A stretch of DNA of 52,715 nucleotides from Tubiluchus corallicola (Eukaryota > Priapulida > Priapulimorpha > Priapulimorphida > Tubiluchidae): contig JAQGDQ010000930.1 in assembly GCA_030141605.1 (NCBI GenBank), forward strand, positions 26,922 through 79,636, read 5' to 3'. How positions within the stretch are numbered: position 1 is the stretch's first letter; each line of letters starts with the position of its first letter. Below are positions 12,526-23,909 of the stretch, in pieces. The notes beneath the pieces are model-generated. The model had not been told where the DNA came from, ran no database searches, and worked only from the letters and a program-made list of their open reading frames with translations. Position numbers and translations under genes: made by a program.

Positions 12526-12856
12526 TCAGTTTGGGGAGTTGTCATTCCTTGGATGAGCTCGAAGGTGACTGACTAGGCCAATTCTGGCCTGGAAACTTCT
12601 TTGGCATTTGGCACAGGTGAGGCTGGATGTTTGGACCTGTTGTTGGGCAGTGTCACATGCCTTACGTCTCCTGCGCTTCTCCTCTGCCTCCTCAATTCTT
12701 TTCACCTCTGCTGTCTTAGCCCCTGTGGTGATGGCACTCTGCCATGCTGAGCGATCTTGTGCAAGGGTTTCCATTGAGCGGACATCCATACTGAGCTCCT
12801 TGAGTGAGGCCTACAAGGCTGTCTTTGAAGCATTTCTTTGGTCGTCCAAACTTTCT
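12526..12856 (-). pseudogene. LINE ORF2 C-terminal tail with C2H2 finger, frameshifted
   Basis: The minus strand reads GRPKKCFKDSL, then after a one-base frame change ASLKELSMDV, SMETLAQDRSAW, EEAEEKRRRRKA and a CAKC-F-HLRAH zinc knuckle. This order (GRP..FKD, DVxxxExLAxDRxxW, basic stretch, terminal C2H2) is the conserved C-terminus of many invertebrate and fish non-LTR retrotransposons. The frameshift at about 12811-12820 and missing upstream domains make it a remnant. Confidence 0.85.
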
Positions 12857-13029
12857 CTTTTAGTTTATACAATATGGGAAATCTCTTTTGCAGTTCCGGA
12901 ACAAAATCGACTCAGTTTAAACTTAAACCAATTTACAACAAACTACATCTGTTTCAGTTGTATATAACAAGTGCCCACGCTGCATCAACTGTGAAAACTC
13001 ATTGCTCAAGTCCTGCACTCTTTGTTTCA

Positions 13030-13320
13030 GATTAGCGAGTTTTCTCACCAGGTTAACTCGCCAAGTAACTCACAAGTACGTTCAGACTAGCAAGTAAAAC
13101 TTTCTGCGAGTTACTCTCCGACGGTAAGCGCAAGCTGACACTGCCTTCTCTATTCACTGCGAAAAGTGCCGAGAGTAACTCCCCGAAGGCGTTCACACTA
13201 GACAGTAACTCAACACGCAGCAACTGTCGGAAAGTTTGCAATAATTTGTCTACAGTAACTCATAAAGCTGTTCACACTTGCGACTTTGTTGTCGGAGAAA
13301 AAACTCCCTAGTTTGAATGC
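13030..13320. repeat. Dispersed repeat B, copy 1
   Basis: Contains recurring words gagtaactc and agtaactca. Its right part (gaaagtttgcaat, agttcacacttgcgact, aaaactccctagt) matches 52045-52150. It is probably a transposon fragment. Minus-strand open frames are incidental. Confidence 0.65.
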
Positions 13321-13510
13321 GCAATTCGTAGGAAATGGTTTCAATGAGATGCTGCAGCTGATGTTGATGCTTCATCCCATATCCCAATACAAGTTGGGAA
13401 GAGTTATACTTACAGCCGTTGATTTTGCAAACTATTGTCGTTTACAATATTAGAGATTATTCCTCATCGCACACATACTATTTATACTTTTGTCGCTAGA
13501 TGGTCTATAA

Positions 13511-13978
13511 CAGGGGTGTGCAAATTATCTGACTAGCCGGGCCACATTAAACATTGTCGCAATTCCTGTGGGCCACATGCAGTTTGGTCAACGAGCCATG
13601 TACAGTAGGACCTAATAACGATTTTTTGCGTCCGATTTGCGCACATCATTACTACTGCACTACCACACTGAAGAAACTGTTTTAGAAGTTATTAAAATTT
13701 ATATTAAAAACCATATATTTCGTCATGTCTGACAGTGACATTAAGTGACAACTGCCTTGTAAGGGTTAATGCCATCTGATCTAGAGGAAAAAACTACCCG
13801 CACTATCTTTGCGATATTGGCACGGACTTCAGCTGGAGCGCATGGGCCGTACTTTCATTACGTTGACAAACCTCTTCGCGGGCCGCACTTTCATTACATT
13901 GACAAACCTCTTCGCGAGCCGCACAAGATCTCTCGGCGGGCCGCAAGTGGCCCGCAGGCCGCAGTTTGCGCACCCCTG
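13511..13978. mobile_element. hAT-type MITE 1, 468 bp
   Basis: Terminal inverted repeats CAGGGGTGTGCAAATT and gcgCACCCCTG, flanked by 8-bp target duplications GTCTATAA/GTCTATAT (7 of 8). No transposase. The subterminal GGCCCGC-rich sequences match the elements at 15505, 38037 and 38968. Confidence 0.92.
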
Positions 13979-14097
13979 GTCTATATATTGTTATTAGTTC
14001 AACTAAAAAATTGTTATGAGTGACTAACAAGATTGAAAAGTAAATAATTTATTGAAGTTTGATGCTTTTCTAAGAAGTTTATGCAGATCATTGGTTG

Positions 14098-14225
14098 ACT
14101 GGCATCCTTCTGTCTCGGAAGACAATGGAGTGTGCGCCAAGAGAGTCAGTTATTGATCACATTGATGGAGCTGCAGCGTCGACTGTGGCTGAGCAATCCG
14201 ATCCTTGAACGTCTCCAGGGCGCAT
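14098..14225 (-). mobile_element. 5S-type SINE fragment (3' part)
   Basis: On the minus strand it runs from tgcgccctggagacgttc to gagacagaaggatgcc, the 3' part of the SINE whose full copy is at 22726-23200. It retains about 50 internal bases (including gctgcagctccatcaatg) that the other copies lack. Confidence 0.75.
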
Positions 14226-14398
14226 CTTACTGTTTGTTATTCATCGAATTGTTGATAACTTTTTGTTTCTTTTAATGTATTAGTTGTGTATTTGTGTTGA
14301 TGTGAAATAAATAAACAAATAAAACAAAAAAATTAGCATAATTTTCTATACTGTAGGCTCTGCCTATATAAACTGGTTGTTGTTTATATGGTGTACCA

Positions 14399-14428
14399 CT
14401 GATGATGACAGCTGATTGCTGTCGAAAC
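14399..14428 (+). ncRNA. Hammerhead-like core motif, probably decayed
   Basis: CTGATGA, one unpaired T, a perfect 6-bp stem GACAGC/GCTGTC closing a 5-nt loop, then GAAAC. This is the core layout of hammerhead ribozymes found in Penelope-like and related retroelements. Helix I and a convincing helix III were not found, so activity is doubtful. Confidence 0.3.
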
Positions 14429-14450
14429 ATTTGCACGGGTCTTTTAAACA

Positions 14451-14746
14451 GTTTGTTGTTGTTGTTGGCATCCTTCTGTCTCGGAAGACAATGGAGTGTG
14501 CGCCAAGAGAGTCAGATTCTTGAACGTCTCCAGGGCGCACGCCTGGGCAAGATGTATGGAGATCGTGAGTTACCCAGACAACAGGAACCCCCTGTCTTCC
14601 TCGCTGGAGTAGTCCAAAGGAAAGCGGAGCGATACGTTTGGCACCAGGTTGGCTGCAGGAGCTGCCGGAGTCAGTGAGCATGCTGCACTGGTCCGCCTTC
14701 GGGGCTCCACTCCTGATTTGGAAGGTTTACTCCGCTATACATGGCC
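14451..14746 (-). mobile_element. 5S-type SINE, 5'-truncated copy
   Basis: The minus strand matches the body of the SINE at 22726-23200 from gtaaaccttccaaatcagg to gaaggatgccaac and ends in an (AAC)n tail, as expected for a retroposed 3' end. The 5S-like head is missing. The plus-strand open frame here is incidental. Confidence 0.82.
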
Positions 14747-15019
14747 ATACAGATCATTACTAGCGATAAAATGGTCAAAAGTTTGGAGAGTTCACCTTGG
14801 AGAGTAGCTAAGGACCAAAGCGTTTGGCAGTGGAAGATTAACGTTGTAATGTCCTTTGATGAATGAACACATAAGACGAGATGCTAAATGACAGTGTCAT
14901 AGCTCAGTTGTGGCTTTTTAATGCACACATCTTTAACTGTTTGTAGTGTGTTAGAATAAAAACATCATAATGATATTTGCCCAAACCGCTAATGGTGCCA
15001 TATCTTACTTGTGTTCACA
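14747..15019. other. Intergenic spacer, nothing recognised
   Basis: Sequence between the SINE fragment and the 35-bp minisatellite, in the spacer between the convergent ZDHHC24-like and OSGEPL1 genes. No feature seen. Confidence 0.35.
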
Positions 15020-15165
15020 AAGTTAATTGACTGCAAAACTGGCTAACTTGTCATAAATGAATTGACTGCAAAACCGGCTAACTTGCCATAAATGAATTGA
15101 CTGCAAAACCGGCTAACTTGCCATAAATGAATTGACTGCAAAACTGGCTAACTTGCCATAAATGA
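15020..15165. repeat. 35-bp minisatellite (4 units)
   Basis: Four near-identical units, attgactgcaaaaccggc followed by taacttgccataaatga. Confidence 0.9.
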
Positions 15166-15504
15166 ATGTGCCTCTATCACTGTTTATAGAACAGGCCGAG
15201 TATCAGCTTGTCATAGAGGAATGAATAAGTACAACAGGCAGTATATTTCTACTTGTGCTAATCAAATTGATAGGAGTCTGATGCTAATCAAATTCTATGA
15301 TCTCATGCAGCTGATCAAATGAGATTGATAGTACGTTTATTGATTTTTAAGCGGCTCATTTCATCTTCAGGTTGCCACGCCTTTTTTAAGGTGCCTTAAA
15401 CTCAACATCTAGCAAAGTCGAGACATTTTCAGACTAATCATTGCTTGTATTTTAAAACTGTTTTGTATACAAAAGTAAAAATGAAATAAGAACTTCATTT
15501 AACA

Positions 15505-16004
15505 CAGGGGTGTGCAAATTGCGGCCCGCGGGCCACTTGCGGCCCGCCGAGAGAATTTGTGCGGTCCGCAAAGAGATTTGTCAACCTAATGAAAGTGCGG
15601 CCCAGGCGATTAATTGAGTGTATCCAGCTGAAGTCCGTACGACGATCCCAAAGATAGTGCGGGTAGTTTTTTCTACTAGATCGGATGCCATTAACCCTTA
15701 CAAGACGGTTGTAGCTTAATGTGACTGTACTACACAGACTGTGTGATACACATTACTAATATGCATTGTAATGAAATTACCACTATCTGTCCTGAAAGTA
15801 GAAATATATGGTTTGTAATATAAATTTTAATAACTTCTAAAATAGTTTCTTGAGTGTAGTAGTAATGATGTACGCAGGTCGGAGGCAAAAAAATCGTTAT
15901 TAGGCCTTTCTGTACTTGGCTCCCTGATCAAACTTCCTGTGGCCCGCAGGAATTGCAGGAAAGTTTAATGTGGCCCGGCTGGTCAGATAATTTGCACACC
16001 CCTG
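15505..16004. mobile_element. hAT-type MITE 2, 500 bp, opposite orientation
   Basis: Begins CAGGGGTGTGCAAATTGCGG and ends aatttgcaCACCCCTG. Flanking 8-bp duplications are ATTTAACA/ATTTAAAA (7 of 8). It lies 88 bp beyond the OSGEPL1 stop codon, so it may form part of that gene's 3' UTR. Confidence 0.92.
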
Positions 16005-16091
16005 ATTTAAAATGTACGTTATTAAAACTTAAACTTCTTAACAATATTTACAAAACTAGAAAACTTTTCTACGCGACATGAGAGGCTCGTG

Positions 16092-16194
16092 TCAAGATGA
16101 AGCTGCTACCTTCTCCGGAGGTTTTAACTTTAGCCTCGGCGGTTTTATATTCGCTTCTACGACTTTGTCTATCAAGCTTCGTCCGATGGGAGAC
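16092..16194 (-). CDS. OSGEPL1: OSGEPL1 exon 9, C-terminus
   Basis: Acceptor tttttatag|G. Encodes [19 protein letters not shown] and ends VAASS with stop at 16094-16092. It corresponds to the human PLGVDISKEVGEASIKVP tail. Confidence 0.9.
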
Positions 16195-17604
16195 CTATAA
16201 AAATGCAAAACTAAATGCAAAAAGTGTTACCTAGGGTGAGCCACTTGTCACTTACCTCAATGTGACTAGCAGTAGCATTATTATTGCAAGATAAAATCAT
16301 AGTCTGTCAATCGTAGCAACAAAAGGTTTAATCAGGGTTCCCAAGGTCAGGAAAAATCCTTGAAAATACAGGCTATCCTGAAAAGTCAGGGAAAAAGATA
16401 ATTTGATAAAAAGTTGGGAAAAATGATGAAAATGGGGCGGAAAATCAGGGAAATTAGAAAGGGTTGAAAAATAAACATCGTGGACTGATATTTTTCCAAG
16501 CGGTAGATAGTGCTGCCATCTTTTTGTTAGTTTGCTTGTAAAAATAATCCACCTGTTTCTTAAGCTATCTACTGTTCTATCTATTTACATACCATTTACT
16601 GGGTTTCAACTAAAGTTAACGAGGTGTAACAGGAGTCCTGGCTATTGTATGTTAGGCAGTAGTAGTTCAGGTTTCATAGTCTGCTGGTGAAGTTCAGATT
16701 TCACAATGTAATTTGTTAAGGTATGTTTGCTTCAAATTATATTTTGTGGTTTTTTTTATTTATTATTTGAATAAACATTTTTGCATTATTATATTTCCTT
16801 TTAGTAATACTTTACAGTTCATTTGGTGCTTGAGAACAGATTATTTGCTTTTACATTATTTCTTACGGGAATAAATGATTCGGTACTCAACCTAATCGGT
16901 TTTCAAACACTTTTTAGGAACGAATTATGGTCGAATACAGAGGTACTACTGTATATATATATATATATTGCTGCATAATTTACTTACTTTGCTTTGAAAT
17001 CAATGGTGTCCACATCGCGCATCGGAGAAAATCCAGCCATCAGCTTTTCCACGCCATTCCTAGAAGAAAAATACGCAACTACAGAAATCTTGCTAGGACG
17101 ATTTCACCATTCTCGCCCGCCGTTCGAAAAAAAAACAGTCCGGCAATATGGGCTACCTCCTTTGGTACAAAAGGGAAATATTGATTAGAAAACTTTTGGA
17201 AAAAACTTCTGTTCACATGGATTCGAACCCACGTCTTCAGCATTTTGAGCATCTGCGTTAAGAAATAAGCAGAGTTTTAAATTCACCACAAAAACTTCTA
17301 GGCATGTATAAGTGAAAAATCATAATCCACACATGAAGACGACAATTTATTATTATTACTATGATTATCATTATTATTTTTGCGTAATTGTAGCTCGACT
17401 AGTAACCAAAAATTTCAGCAAAATGCAATTTAAATTACCTAAAGTAGTTCCACATACGAAGGGGACAACATAGTGCAGCTTATCATACAGTACGATCAGG
17501 GCCTATTTCAGGGGAGCGGAAGTGGTGATACTTCCCCGGGGCCTCAACCTCCAGGTGGCCTCGCGCAGAGGTAACATTTTTTTTGCTTTAAGTGAACATA
17601 CTGC

Positions 17605-17668
<64 letters not shown>

Positions 17669-17745
17669 AACATAATTTATTATAGGATTGGATCAGACAG
17701 TTTGAACAACATGATTTAGGAACTTCACCACAATAGTTTACTATG

Positions 17746-17816
<71 letters not shown>

Positions 17817-17913
17817 TCTCTCTCTCTCTCAGTTTAAACATAATTTATTATAGGATTGGATCAGACAGTTTGAACAACATGATTTAGGATCCTCATCACA
17901 AGTCTATACACAC

Positions 17914-17975
<62 letters not shown>

Positions 17976-17991
17976 GCTGTCTGTCTCTGTT

Positions 17992-18029
<38 letters not shown>

Positions 18030-21000
18030 ACGCCCCACTTCCCCGGGCCTCGCTTAGGCTGACATAGGCCCTGAGTACGATAATGTAAGTGTAAACATTA
18101 GTACTAAACTTTACATACCTATGACAATAATAATTAACAGAAAGAACAAAATTATAAAAAAAAATTTATAAGCTTCGGTAGAGATGGCTGTGAATTTTAA
18201 AAGTAATTTACATGACGTGTGTAAAGCAAAGCCGTCTACCGTGTCAATTCAGCAAGTTCAGTTGTTTTACGTGGACGTTACTTAATTATGCATTAGACTG
18301 AATGTAGAAAGATTTACTAGGATCTTGCTTGGGAACAAGAAAAAATGAACTAGGTAAGGTTCTAGTTAGCTGTTAAAACTGTTACTATTGCAATAGCATG
18401 GGCTGCGAGGCGTTGTCAAGTGTACACAAATGAGTTGTCTAGTACATTTCACCTTTGACCTTTCCACGATCATCGTCAATTGCTAGAACTGTGAAAAGGC
18501 TTATAGAAAAAAAACAGAAAAAGTGTGAGCACCACGGGGACTTGAACCTGAACCTTCGGTATTCTGTGCTGAGAATTACTCCAGTGAACCCAATACAGCA
18601 AGTGTTTATTGTTTTATACATAAATTCATTCAAATTTGGCTAAAATGGTAAGTTTATGTATTTTTTATGTTTTTATATTTGATATTAAAACAATTATCTA
18701 CTAAATTATTATCAGTCACTAATTAATTCTTATTAATTTTGTGCTTGCAAACTAGAACTTAAGTTGGCATAGTTAAATCTACGTCGTGATGCTTGCAAAC
18801 CAGAACTTAAGTTGGCATAGTTAAATCTACGTCGTGGTGCTTGCAAACCAGATCCTAAGTTGGCATAGTTAAATCTACGTCGTGGTGCTTGCAAACCAGA
18901 ACCTAAGTTGGCATAGTTAAATCTACGTCATGGTGCTTGCAAACCAGAACCTAAGTTGGCATAGTTAAATCTACGTCATGGTGCTTGCAAACCAGAACCT
19001 AAGTTGGCATAGTTAAATCTACGTCGTGGTGCTTGCAAACCAGAACCTAAGTTGGCATAGTTAAATCTACGTCGTGGTGCTTGCAAACCAGAACCTAAGT
19101 TGGCATAGTTAAATCTACGTCGTGGTGCTTCAAACTAGAACCTAAGCTGGCATAGTTAAAACTACGTCGTGGTGCTTCAACCTAGAACCTAAGTTGGCAT
19201 AGTTAAAACTATGTCGTGGTGCTTCAAACTAGAACCTAAGTTGACATAGTTAAAACTACGTCGTGGTGCTTCAAACTAGAACCTAAGCTGGCATAGTTAA
19301 AACTACGTCGTGGTGCTTCAAACTAGAACCTAAGCTGGCATAGTTAAAACTACGTCGTGGTGCTTCAAACTAGAACCTAAGTTGGCATAGTTAAAACTAC
19401 GTTATGATGCTTCAAACTAGAATGTGGCAAAAATTTGGTCAAATGTCAATTTTTTGTTTTCATAAAAACAAATGCTAAATATATTGGATTTTTATATTCT
19501 AGCATCAAATTATCAAGAAATTGTTCAAAAAATATTAAAAATTTAATTTTATAACCCCGTACCCACTTTTCTGACTAGAAACTAGTACTGCAATTGTAAA
19601 AAAACTTGTATTATCAAACTCCCATAGTAACTCGTGGAAGCAGTCATTTTGCTTCGGGTTTTTTCTGCTGCCAAGCCCAGATCTTCGTCAGGAATAGCCA
19701 TCTACTGGATTTAAACATAATTTCAATGTGTTCTTGCAAAGTCCATAGCAACCAACATTTGTGCGGTTGCTAAGTGTTTTGTAAAGATGCGACAAAAAAC
19801 AGTGGCTGACTTTAACAATGTTTTTCAGTGCGTAGCCTGCCTGCACCTCAACTTCAACGTAGATTGTCTCAGCTTAGAAATAACACAGAGCGATGAACTT
19901 GGTATCAAAATTATCCTCATGAAATGGAGATTCAGGATGTGTGAATAACTAGAAAAGCTTAATTGCCAACTTAGGGACGATTTTGCTATACGAGCAAACA
20001 ATTAACATCCATGCATAGTGTGCTTACCAGGCAATCATAATACCATTGTCTGTGCACAGTTTGGGCGGTGGACACTTCAACAAATAACCAAATCTTTCAC
20101 AGATGTCTGCAATGACTCGTCTCAAAAACATATTGCATGCAACACCGCCAGACAACACCTGAAATAAAAACAATAACAACAACATGACATCGTTTGTTGG
20201 CATCCGAAATATTGATAATAATAACATGCAGCGCACGAGACCGTCAGATAACAACTAAAACATCAAAACTAAAATTAGGTCACATGAGTTTGCTTCCTGA
20301 TAGAAGTTAAGCAACACTCATGATGGACACTAGAAGACACAATAGTTCACGGGACACCATCTGTGTATTTCATTTTTTATGATTTCACTTTCATACTAAC
20401 ACTTGACAACATGCGTGTATAATGTTTTTTTAAGAATCCAAACAAAAATATAAAAATTTCTATTCAAAGTTACCTGGAAATCCTCATTATCTACGTACCA
20501 AAGTTTTTCCTTCTTTCGGTAAGAGATTAGATTGTTCAATAAAAATGAAACATCGCTGTAACCTCCTAGCCATGTGCCTTGCTACTCCATATTGAAATGC
20601 AGCTGCGATGTCGCCAACAGAGGGCACCACGCTGATTTCATCTTCGATTCCTAGTCAACAGGAATGCATTAAGTTTCTATTCGATAAAAGGCGTTGCATA
20701 CGAGTTAGGGCTTTTAGCGCTTCAGATGTTAATGTTTAAAGTACTAGGCAGGGGTGGCTCGTGTGTAGGTATTGTGGAACTGCAGCACTCCTATTTTTGC
20801 TCAATATTATCGATAATATTCAATATCATAAGTCTTTTTTCTTTAGTTCTTTCTTTAAACTTGTACAGTGCAGAGCACGTGAGGGTAGTACTGTTTACTT
20901 CACAGCCCAGTACAGTGCGCGCTCCGGCTACGTGGTGTTTGGCTTTTGTGTGCATGCAGCCACGCGCACATGTCTGAGATAACATGCTGTATACTAGCAT

Positions 21001-23629
21001 CTGCTACTAGGTAGAGAAAGTACTGTCGCTCACACAGTTTTTGTCAGTTGTCACGTGCTTGCCGTGAATGGATCAAGCTTGAACTGTGACAATTTAGGCT
21101 ATTAGTGAGCAAAAAAATGTCTTTTTTGTTTAAGATTTTATCAAGTTTATGTCTAAAATAACAATTACAACATTAAAATTACATGTTTGTTTTACGCAGA
21201 ATTAAAACAATTGACAAAAGTTTTTTGGAACAGCACCCCACTAACTTTAGCTACGAGCCACTAGTACTAGGTATGGAAAATGATAATATTTCTGTGGAAG
21301 TTGGAATTGTACATTGTAGTTAGGCGCTGCCATCTATGTGCTAATCTTGTTACATTCTACCAGCTGATTTACCTTCAGTATAATTGTATGGTCCAGTGAC
21401 AACATACACACTGGTACTCTCCCTATCTAAAATTAAAGGTTGTTGTGAAGCCTGTGCAAGTCTGCATAGGTCAAGTTCTATACCTGTATACTGGCTGTGA
21501 AACAGGTTTTACTGACTGTTTTTGCTTTCTAGTTTTTGCTCAATGTTCAGTGCAGCAGTTTTGCTACTCATGTTTTCTGTAGTTCAATAAACATTTTCCG
21601 TTGTGTGCAGTGCAAATATTTATTATAGAATTTTTCGTTACTATTCATACTTCTCTGTGCCTAAACTCAATCAGAACAAAGTGATTGAACAACAACTTCA
21701 AAAATGACCTTCAAAATTTCAAATGTTAAGTTGGAGAACAGAATTCTTAGTATTGTAATGTTTACAATGTTATGATAGGAAATTTTATGTTAACAATGAT
21801 TTAAAATGTCAAGATTTGAGAATTGAATTTCAACAGGTATAGAAATTGAGATACAAAATATTAAAGCACAAGAAAATCTTTTACTTACATAAAGTTGAAA
21901 AGTTTGTAGTTAACTGACATTAAAATTTTCACCAGACGGTTTAGTCTAGTGGTAATGCGTCTGCTTCCCGCCTGGGAGGTCGTGAGTTCGAGCCAGCGGC
22001 GGGGTCATACCAAAGACTTTAAAAATGGTACCTGCTGTTGCCCTGCCTAACGCGTGGTATTTAGGGTAAAACTGGGGTAATAATAGTCTCTGTTATGTAG
22101 TTTAGGTTGTTATTTACAGTCGGCGATAATAGCTCTTTGAGCTAATGTTAATTGTTGACTCAAAAGCCGACTTTAAATAAAGATTATTATTATTATTATC
22201 ATTATTAAAAATAAATTATGATTATCATTATTAAAAATCGTCAATTTCGCTTTGATCAATGGGTCCCTTATATGCGAGATAATTTACCTGGGTTTCTATT
22301 ACCTGGGACCTGAATATATCATCCCTTATAACCAAAAATCCCTTATATCCAAGTACCTGATATACGAAGATTTTTATATAGGTAAAACGTTACGAAAAAT
22401 CGGGACCGGTGTTGGTGGTCCCTTATAAGCGACTACCTTGTACCCAAGGTTTATTGTAGTTAGCAAGCAGAAAAGGCGGGGTCATTCCTAATATAGGGGG
22501 ATTCCCAGATTTTAGTTTCTGTTTATTCTCGGAAGTACACACGCCTCAATCAGCGGGTGTTTCATCCTTTCACCAGGTGTAGTATTTTTATAGATCAGAA
22601 TCAGAATCAGGACTAATGTGCATTGTAATAAGATTACCGCTATCTGAGATGAAACCAGAAATTGTGGGAAAGTTTAACGTTGATCGGCAAGTGAGATAAT
22701 TTCCACACCTCTGTTCTAGTCCATTGGTTGGCATCCTTCTGTCTCGGAATGTGTGCCAAGAGAGTCAGTTATTGATCACAGGGCGCACGCCTGGGCAAGG
22801 TGTATGGAGATCCTGAGCTGCCCAGACAACAGGAACCCCTCTCTTCCTCCCTGGTGTAGTCCAAAGGAAAGCGGAGCGATACGTTTGGCACCAGGTTGGC
22901 TGCAGCAGCTGCCGGAGTCAGTGAGCATGCTGCAATGGTCCGTCTTCGGGGCTCCACTCCTGATTTGGAAGGTTTACTCCTCTACACATGGCCGTTGGGT
23001 CTCTTGACCTCCTCCGCCCTCTAGCCGTTGGCTGCTCGTGCAACTACTCTGCCTGGTGTCGAGATACAGTGTGGGCATCCCGCAAGCCTACACCACCTGG
23101 TATTCCTAGGCGGTCACCCATCCAATCACTAACCAGGCTCTATGTTGCTTAACTTCAGTGATAAGACGAGAGCCGGTGTTTTCAACGCGATTTGGCAGTA
23201 GTTCTAGTCCATTAATAAAATCAAATTTACCAATGACACGATTATAATTAATCTGATTTTTGTAATTACCGTGTAACTCTTCCTGGTCCTTGATCAGCTT
23301 CATGGCGTTCGTCTTATATCCGTTAAATGAGAAATTACAATCCCGGTATTTCGTCATCATGTGAGGAAAAGCTTCCTCAAACTTTGCCGGATCGCCCCGC
23401 TCCGCTACGAGCTCAAGAGAACGGCCAAAACTCAGGCCCTGACATTCCGGTAAACCGCTGATTCGTAAACGACGAGCCACCTGGAAACCAGGAATGTGAA
23501 TATCACACAAACTTAAACCTACGGTTATGATCTGGTAATCTTATTTCAACAACATTCCCACAATGCAACAATTATGAAGAAGTTCTGAAGGTAATTGTTA
23601 AGACACTAGAATACAGGTAGAATTCTTCC

Positions 23630-23674
<45 letters not shown>

Positions 23675-23692
23675 CCCTCTCTCTCTCTTCCT

Positions 23693-23735
<43 letters not shown>

Positions 23736-23753
23736 CCCTCTCTCTCTCTTCCT

Positions 23754-23846
<93 letters not shown>

Positions 23847-23859
23847 CCCCTCTCTCTCT

Positions 23860-23909
<50 letters not shown>

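Noticed and set aside
16195-16335. Extra OSGEPL1 exon ending at GAG|gtaagt (16254)
   Set aside because: The donor looks good, but exon 8 at 17059-16988 joins exon 9 in phase with full homology, leaving no room for it.
21934-22003. Functional tRNA gene
   Set aside because: A and B boxes are present but the anticodon stem and acceptor pairing are imperfect, and it is followed by a SINE body and (ATT)n tail.
23084-23200. Functional 5S rRNA gene
   Set aside because: Many substitutions, and it is enclosed with a SINE body by one target duplication.
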